From Certhia americana (lineage: Eukaryota > Chordata > Aves > Passeriformes > Certhiidae), in assembly GCA_018697195.1 (NCBI GenBank), contig CM031864.1:14823286-14887285 (forward strand): a stretch of 64,000 nt of DNA. The letters are read 5' to 3'. This document shows positions 55,710 through 64,000 of this stretch, in pieces. The notes beneath the pieces were generated by a model, which worked only from the letters and a program-made list of their open reading frames with translations, was not told the origin of the DNA and ran no database searches. The stretch's first letter is position 1, and every line of letters starts with the position of its first letter. Made by a program: the position numbers and the translations under genes.

Positions 55710-58700
55710 CATCTCCATAATATGAATAAGCAAAATAAGGAGTAACAATGGTCTGTTTACATTCTCCCTCTTCCATCTGTATAGGTATTTGTGGTTGGTT
55801 ACAATGTTTTATAGCTGCCAAAGGAAAAATGGAAACAATTAGGAAAAAATATGAAGAGAAGAATGTATTTGACAAAAGATGTAATTTAACCTACATTTTC
55901 ACCTTACAACAAATTTGGCTGTTAATTTTCTGTATCTCTAGTCTCAGGCTTAGGACCTGAAATTTGCATAGTTTTGCTATTAATACAAAACTGATTTGCA
56001 AAATGCCAGTGCACTCTTGTGTTCAGATTTCAAAAGTATATCTGTGTTTAATATGATCCTAAATATATTTATATATTACTATCTCCTTTTTTTCCTGAAT
56101 TGCTGATATAAACTCCAGTCTGAAGATCTGTCTGTCCCACTGATATTTCTGTTTTGCTGTGTTTGTAGTCCCTACCACTGATCCTCCATGGAAGTAGGTA
56201 TAAAGAAATGTCCCACAACCACAAGAGGTTGCCAAAGATTTCTTTCCCTTTTCACCTGGAACAGTCAGCCAAACAACGAAGTGTACGAAGTGTCAAAATA
56301 ATTTCAGAAAACATTTGTGTGTATTTCGTGAAGAGAGAAATAATGTATGTGGCCTGCATAATGAAGGGGATTGTACAGGAGTAAGTTTCACAGTTATCCA
56401 CTCTGGATCAAAGGTAGCTCATAGGTTGAGTCTCAAGGCTCAGTGGAAATAGTTTTGTTGCTTAGCTATCCTGCAAAAATATTTTTATTTTATTTTCTCT
56501 GCATATTACCCAATAACATTTGATAAAAAATTTGTTGGATAATGATCTTTCTCTGATGCCTGTCAAATTGTTTTACATATTTACTTCTTGTTTTGCTAGC
56601 TGTGGTCAAGCAACACCTATTGTGGCAGCAAAAATTGCCAGTGACACAGAGCGCTGTGGGATGGTAGGGCATTGCTTAGATAAACCAAGACAAAATTAAT
56701 CTCTCTTGCCTATCTTTTCATGGCAGACACTAACCTAACCTGCCTGTCTGAGCTCTTGTATCTTGCCCACAACTTTGTGTAAGGACAGCTTCACTGTACA
56801 GGACTGTCAAGAAATCCCCCACTGGAGACAGTGCTGGCGAGCACACCATGTGTGTCAGAGAACACCTGGATCTGTGGCACAACCTGTATTTCTTGTAGTA
56901 TTTTCAAATGCTCAGCCACAGCATTTGGGTCACTGGGTTCAATAGCAAAGAGTCTCTGTCCCACTGGTTGTCACAACAGTGTTGCCAGCCTCCTGCTCCC
57001 CAGGCCAGAAGTCACCAGTAAATTTCACTTGAAGTAAATGCTGATTGCTGTTCTTAATTATTTGGTCAATTAATAGCTCTCATAAAGTTTTACAAGACTA
57101 CTTAAACATTTCTCTTTCATTAAACCAAGACTGGTTGCCTCCACTTTAGCTGTTACTGAGGAGGCATAAAGAACAGTGGGTAGATGCAGAGAAACAGCTG
57201 TACCACACAGCACTACAAGCACCTCAGCAGCCTGGCTGTGCACACATTCATTTCAGTGATGTAGCAATAAAAAGGCTGCAGATCTGGTTCTCATTTTTTG
57301 ACTGTAAACAGCTTTAATTCCGTTTTGCTTTTGTTGTGTAACTTCTGTATTTGCATACCCTTGTATTTCTGCTACATATTATGAAACACGGGCAGACTCT
57401 TTGTTTCCCAAAAGAGACTTATAATCAACAAAATAAACCATATAGATTTTTAAAGGGTATGTAACTCTAAGGCTTTATTTGAAAATGCAAGACCATAAGC
57501 CACTTACCCAACCTCACGTGCCCTCACAGCATGCCCTCTGTGAAATGTTTACTTTTTGCCTATTTTATATATATATTAATAAAGTTTTTAAATTTAAAAT
57601 ATGTGTTCTATTTTAAGATGCCAAACACTCAAGAAATATCTGCCAGTCCCAGTGATCCTGTGCTGCCTCTGCCTCTCACTGTGACCCTTGTGACTGGACA
57701 GACTGGTTCCTGCAGAAGGGGACTTGTGGTGTGGCCTCTCTGCAGTTTCAGGGGGACCTGCTCAGCAAAACTGAGAAGACCCTGCAGAAGGACCCTAGCA
57801 TGGAGAGGGAAGAAAGCTGCTGTCTTGTATGGAAATCTGGAGTCTCTTCTCAGCATGGAGGTTTGGCTATTCTGACCCTTGGGCTCTGTTCTAGTTAGAC
57901 TAAATGAGAACATTTATTACACATGAAAATTGTTTGCCGAGGGAGTAGGAGAGGCCAAAAGCAAACATTATTAATCCACTAAACATTACTGTATTGCAGC
58001 CAAGTTTGTAACAAACAGCAGTAGGGATGGTTGTTTGGTATAAAATGCCTTGTAATCATTTCCACAAGCCGAGGCTCAGTCCCAGCACGCCTGACACGCT
58101 TTAGGGGCGCAGAAGATGCAGACACAGCCTCTCCAAACCCAACCCCACACACCAGGGTGTCTCCTTCCCTGCCCACAGCCACTGAGAGCAAGGGCAGGAC
58201 TCTGCCTCCATGACACTGCTCAAAAACCTGGCTGGTTCTTCTGTAAACCCCTGTGTCCCTGAGGATGCTTCCCTAATGCTGGTAATTGTGTGTCAGTAGG
58301 GCAGTGGTTTGCTGTGTTAGAACAGTGCAATTTTACACAAAGTACATGTAAGAGGTCAAAGGCTTAGACATTGAAGAAAAGCTAAAAATATAAAAATATA
58401 AACCTTAAAGACTTAAAAATGTAAACTGTGAGGTTTAATTCCAGCTGGGCAATTATAATACTGGAAAACAGCACAGGCATGGCAGCCTGAGCCCACTTCA
58501 CAGGGCAGCTTTTGTAGCAGAATTGCTTCTGGTGTCTCCACAGCAACTGAACATACCCTGAGCTCTCATGATGGGAGTGATAAGCAATGTATTGGAGAAT
58601 TTCTCAAGGACTCAGGGGCTCCATGCCAGCCGCCTGCCAGCAAGTAAAAGGAAGCTTTGGGAGCAATTTCTCTAAGCTGGGAGCCTTCTTTAAGGCATGC

Positions 58701-59550
58701 CAATGTAGCCTGGTCTTTGTCTTGTCACAGGGGTCTGCAGGCATACTTCTGACTAATGAAATGCTCAATAAACATCATTGTGAGAACTTTTTTTAATGTA
58801 TCAAAGCATCCTTGGCGTTATTAGCATAGTCACATAATGATCCACAGAGAAACTTACACCCATATGTTAACGCCCATAAATTATTGTGCAGATTTCTTTT
58901 ATACCTTTATTTTCAGTTTCTGGGAAGGATACATCACTGGGTACTTAATATAGTAATTGCTTCAGAACATGTAAGCTGCCCATGCCTGCAGTAAAATGTT
59001 CAGGAGGCAGAGTGGTGCTGGCAGCGTCATCTGAAAGCTCAGTAAGCCAAAGCCTAACTGTGCTCAGGGTGTGATGCAAGAATATGATGCACCTCTTTAA
59101 TTTCACAAGAGATTTCTTAAAAAGACAGGAATTAAAAAATGAGAATGGAGAGGAACAAATTTGTGTTAGGCTAAGTGTGAGAAAAACCCTTTGTAGTAAG
59201 GAAAAAAATTCTTCTTACTAAAAGGCAGAGAGCCTGATCTGAAATTCCAAGCTAGGATTGCAATATCCATGTATTCTAGATATCTTGATACGCTGAGTTG
59301 CTAGCCATATCTGTCACATATCTGACATTTTTTTATTTAGACTGGAGATACCGGATTATAGATCTAATCTTCTGAATTTTCTCATAATTCTCACAAATTT
59401 GGCATGAATGCAGTAAAAGAAGTTGTGTTTGAACCAAGAAATCAGTTGTAGCACTTTCAGATCTTGGATTCAGAGAGCATAATATAATTTTTAAATGCAG
59501 ACACATTGTATGCCTATCTTAATGGTCTTTAAATGATTTATCCCAGTATT

Positions 59551-59578
59551 GAGAGTATGCTACTCTATGCATACTCTC
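59551..59578. repeat. Inverted repeat, 10-base arms
   Basis: gagagtatgc and gcatactctc are perfect reverse complements separated by eight bases. Confidence 0.85.
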
Positions 59579-60491
59579 TATGCATACATATGATATGTTC
59601 AATTTACTAAAACTGTTAGCTACAAAACATTAGGACTTGAAAAATATCTTTTTATGAAGACCTGTGTTACACTTTTACTCAAGTTATTTTAGTAAGTCCT
59701 TTTGATTTTCTTTTTTCATTTGCAGTTGCTCAACATTTCTACACAAGGTATCTGCTGACTATTCTAGTTCTCTGTAAGAGGGATAAAAGTAAGGAACATT
59801 CTTCCCCTCCTTTGATCACTTTGCAGCCTGGGAACTGCAAATTGATGTTCAAATATTCAAAGCTTACAGGAGCAGAGCATAGTATTTAATGTCTCATGCT
59901 GGAGTGCTGGCAATTGCTACAAGTGGCTCACTGTAGTACAGTAGTTACCAGCATTGCCTCATTTATTAATCATAGAAATGTTGCATGCAAATTATCCAGA
60001 GAGTTGTGCATCATAATACAGTGATCCAAAAATCTGTCTTCACATGTATTAATGCCCACAAATTTATCACATTATAGCACTGCATGGTTTCTCCATTACA
60101 TTCCAAAACCTGCCAAAAGCTCACTAAACGCTGTGTCACTGAGTGTTTTCTTTTTGTTGCTTACTTATGACTTTCTATAGAATGAGAGTATTTAGCTCCA
60201 GGGCACTTTTGTGTCTGCCATTTTCCAGGGTTCTTTTCTGGGTTAATATTCTGTCAGCCAAATATCAATATCTCTCTTTCTATAGCACAGTTTAAAAATG
60301 TATTTTTGCACTAGTATGAATATGGTAAGCACCACTGTCCTCCACTTCAGCACAATTTCAGGAACTCTTCCCTTCCCTGCTCTGAAAGCTGCTCCATTTC
60401 ACATCCTGACCTTGTAAATCCTAGCCACTGTGCAAGGAAAATCTCATTTTTTAATATCTTGCTTTCTAACTACTTCAAATATTTTTTTCAG

Positions 60492-60695
60492 GAAAGTCAA
60501 GGTGAGAAAGAAGGAGCTGAAAATTTTGCACAGAACATTTTGCAAAGAAAGAAGCACTTCACAGCAGATAGGGACCATTTGTGCAGTTGTGTTCCCAGCC
60601 GCGCACCAACCTGCCAAAAAATGGGAAGAAACAGAGAAATGGGAGCAAAAATAGTTTGCAGGAGAAAGGAAGGAGAGAGAAAAAGACAACTGGAG
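60492..60695 (+). other. Exon-like open segment, unidentified
   Basis: A 204-base segment lies between a pyrimidine-rich acceptor (tttttttcag) and a strong donor (gtaagtaag). It is open in one frame for all 68 codons (ESQGEKEGAENFAQN to ERKRQLE). It is rich in charged residues, and I recognise no family. No partner exons were found, so it may be a non-coding RNA exon or chance. Confidence 0.2.
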
Positions 60696-63600
60696 GTAAG
60701 TAAGAGAAGGGAAGCAAGGGAAGAGCAGAAGGAACATCATAATGGCCAACATCAAAGGAGTCAGAGACCCTGAATGTGGTGACAGAGAAACTTTTGGAGT
60801 TACCTGTGCAAAACTCCAGTTAACAGGATGTTTCATTTCCTGTGAGAGTTACCTACCATTTATTTACCCATTTTACAGATACAGTCTCCATAGTCTACAC
60901 CACAGAGATAAAAGCAAAAGTGACTTAGCCAAGTGGTAAAAAAACACAGCACAAAACAACACCCGAGAAAGTCATTACCTCTCTGTTTCCAAACCTACAA
61001 GAGGTGGGGTAAGGTAAAGTCAAATGCATTAAACAGGTAAAAGTAGGAGGGAGAAATTAATAAGCTAGGCTAACCAGTTTGAACCATACATATTTGAAAA
61101 ACATGCTAAACCATTTTTTAAAAGGAAGGAAGCTACTATTACGGTTTAAAGCTAATGTACAAATACAATAAAAATAAGAGATGCAAAACATTCACAGGAG
61201 TAACTGTAGATCATTTCATTACAGCTGGTGGCACTAAAGTGAGCTGCATTCATTCTTGTAGCATTGAGAGTACTGCAGGCAAAAAGAAGTAAATACAAAT
61301 ACAAAAGAAAGTAAAAAGAACATACATAGGGATTAGCAAACTGATGCCTTTAACACTTTGCTCCTGGAATCATTATTATTATTATTGTTCTTATGGGTAT
61401 TTTGTACAACATATGGGCTTTAATTGTCTGGTTAAAAATCAAGCTTTGTTTAGAAACCGCCTCAGTTTTATGGTTTTTCAGTTTCATCTCTGGTCCTCCT
61501 TTGCTCTCCTGCACTAAACAAACCATCACTAGTCTAATATAGTAGTTTCTTACTGCACTAAGTCAAAATCAGCAATCATTCCTGGGTATTACTTACAGTC
61601 ACTTGGCTCATGGTGGCTGTTTTGTCACCTCCTGGTCTCGGATCCCACAGAGGAATAATGGCAGTACAGAAGCTGAAGCTCTATAAAAAGTATCATCTTA
61701 ATATCAGAGGAGGAGCTAGGCATAAGGGGTTGGCTTCACAAATGTAAATATTTCATAATTTATTTAGCAACGTGGCTTTTCTTTTTCCCCCAGGCAAAAA
61801 CTTTAATAAAAGAATAAGTATACTGCAACAAAGGAAACAACAGCAAAAAACAGAGATAAGGACACATCCTAACCCCATTAATATCAGCGGGAATTTGCCT
61901 TCATCTTCAGTGGGAACAGAACTTCAAAGACACAGGAATCACCCATAACACCTGAAGGGTAAAATCTGAACCTTCCACAGTCTCTGATACAAACTGTATT
62001 TGAGGGTGGTAGGGTAGTCCCGACACGATGAAAATGTCCCCAGCAGGAGCTGCATGACCTTGGCCTGACCATGATCTTGTCCCTGGCACTGGCAGGGTGG
62101 TGTTAGGACAGACCTCAGAGAGACCTCATGCCTTGTCACAAAAACCTCTCTGAAGCACATGAGCTGGCACGGATAAACCTCCTGTCTCTTTGTTCATGGC
62201 CGTACTTTCAGTGCCCAGATCAGCAAGAAGTGATATCCTCACCTTTATAGGTGCATCTTTTATATCTCAGTAGGTTAAGATATTCTTTCAAAGCCTGTGT
62301 CTGGCAGAATGAAAGCTCTTTCTCCTCAGTCCTGATTCGTGTTGTTAGAACTGAAAATGAGTGGTATGGATATAAAGAATAGTTTCTTCTCTGGGAGGAT
62401 TTAAGATCTCCCTTGAAGACTAAGAGCATATTTTAAGTGCACACAGCCTGCTAAATGCTGGGAATGGGGGAAAACCAGGATGAAGCATCTCTAATTCATG
62501 AGCATCTCTGCAAGTCTTGTTTTGGTACTGGCACCATAAAGCAAATAGAAATTCAAAGAACAGAGGTACTAACAGCAGAATTAATTTTCCTGTCCTTTTG
62601 GATGACTCCTTGTGCTTCTTCCATTCCTGGGAGAGTGTAATATGACACAGTTTCTGGATGAAAATGTGTATAATGTACAACCTGGAGAGGTTGCTACACT
62701 CTTGATCAGCTTACTTGCTCCTCATAGTCCTATTTTACCTCTGTGAGAAAAAGTGAGAAAGTCCCCCTCTGTCCTTCATTATTTACTGGTCACCAAAATA
62801 AGTCTGACAACATAGACTCTTTCAAATAAACCAGATTCCGAAAAACAGTAGGAAAACATTCCATGGGAGTGTATGCCGTAACTAAGACCTCTCCATTGAT
62901 TTCTAATTATATTTCTTATGTTCCCGATGGTGCCTGCACCCCCAGACCATTGCAGCCATATCAGGAAAGCACTCCAGCCATATCTCCAAGCACTTTCAGA
63001 AAAGTCCCTTTAAAAGAGCTGTGTTTAACATATGTTTGTATGTGTTCTATACAGCAATGAGTTTCTGTTGCTGGGTGTAAAGAGGTCTGTGGAAAACCTT
63101 TAATAAAGCCACAAATATGACTACAAAATACAAGTTCATGCATGTTTTCCATACAATAAATTTCTTAAGGAATCCTAAGCCTCTCCTGAAAAACTGTGGA
63201 ATATTTCAAAACCTGTGCTTTTTACAAGTCAGACCCATATTGTATGTCAAAATATACAGCTGGGTCTTTTTGAAAGAACAAGCACTGCTCAGGACTCTGC
63301 AGGTACAGAGAACTTGGGATTTCAATACTTTTTTGTAATAAAATGTAGTATTCCTTTAATGCTAAATTCCTCTGGTTTCAGTGCCCTCATTGTTAACAAC
63401 CCGCACGTATATAATCAGTCTAAGAAAAGAGGGGTGGAGCATGTGGTTTGACTGCTTTGAAAATCATATAATAATGTTATTTGAGTCTATGGGTTTAGCT
63501 TGGTAGTCCAACTGAAACGACTGTCAGCTAGACAGATAGTACAGGAAAGGTGAAACACTGTATTTCAGATAAGAAACTAATCTGTGTTTCATGGTCCCCA

Positions 63601-64000
63601 TCTTCTCTGGGAATATGAGCCCAGCGCTTTGTGGCATCGAGTGACACTCCTGAATGTAACACTGCTGTGCACAACTGGTCTGATTGGCTTAGTCAGACCA
63701 GTGTGGTAAAGGCACAGTGAACCTTAGCAGCTTTGTGGCCATTACCACTTTTACCATAAACAAGGTGTCTCCTAAGCAAGGGAAGTTTCAGGGGCTCACA
63801 GCATTTGAAGTCCAGTTTAATTCAAATGTAGTACTGCATAAAACATTACAATAAGATGAACAGAGTAAAAATTAGAAGAGTCAAACTCTAAACAAATTTA
63901 TGAGTGATGTACAAATTAATGCATATTTGTGCAAAGTATACAGAAGAAGACAAATATGTTTCCTCTCAAAGGATGTAGGTGTGGCTACTGCAGTGTACCA

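Larger units (their letters stand above)
55009..55730 (+). other. DNASE2B: DNASE2B 3' untranslated region (inferred)
   Basis: Non-coding sequence after the stop runs to an AATAAA at 55704-55709. It contains a strong inverted repeat at 55412-55444. Confidence 0.5.
55740..64000. other. Region downstream of DNASE2B, no gene recognised
   Basis: The sequence is AT-rich with scattered short frames and a purine-rich stretch near 60640-60740. No exon of RPF1, the next gene in mammals, was recognised on either strand, so it may lie beyond the window. Confidence 0.55.

Overview
This window is nuclear DNA of a vertebrate, almost certainly a bird. Genes are split by consensus GT-AG introns, both CR1 LINE pieces are of the kind common in bird genomes, introns are compact, and the gene order PRKACB, SAMD13, UOX, DNASE2B matches, from general knowledge, the mammalian 1p31-type order (in human UOX is a pseudogene). 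The species cannot be fixed from the sequence.

Layout. 1-8.1 kb: last three coding exons and 3'UTR of PRKACB (+), with a CR1 fragment in the last intron. 8.1-15.9 kb: intergenic, with a CR1 3' end. 15.9-19.3 kb: two CpG-rich islands; the first holds a ZNF143/SBS-type site and the second is the likely SAMD13 promoter. 20.4-30.5 kb: SAMD13 (+), three coding exons; its second coding intron contains a broken intronless copy of a DNAJB6-like J-protein. 30.5-38 kb: no gene found, but a short poly(A)-tailed insertion at 36.6 kb. 38.1-44.8 kb: UOX (-), eight coding exons with an uninterrupted reading frame. 45-46.6 kb: GC-rich divergent interval. 46.0-55.0 kb: DNASE2B (+), six coding exons, complete. 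55-64 kb: no recognisable gene, apart from one open exon-like segment at 60.5 kb.

The most notable content is UOX. Every exon joins in frame with consensus splice sites, and most urate-site residues known from uricase structures are kept. However, the catalytic histidine is phenylalanine, the residue before the substrate-binding glutamine is tyrosine instead of valine, and the C-terminal peroxisomal signal is replaced by a longer unrelated tail. This looks like a retained pseudoenzyme, which fits an animal that excretes uric acid. PRKACB, SAMD13 and DNASE2B look normal. The neighbours share position rather than an obvious pathway: a kinase, a SAM-domain protein, a purine enzyme homologue and an acid nuclease.
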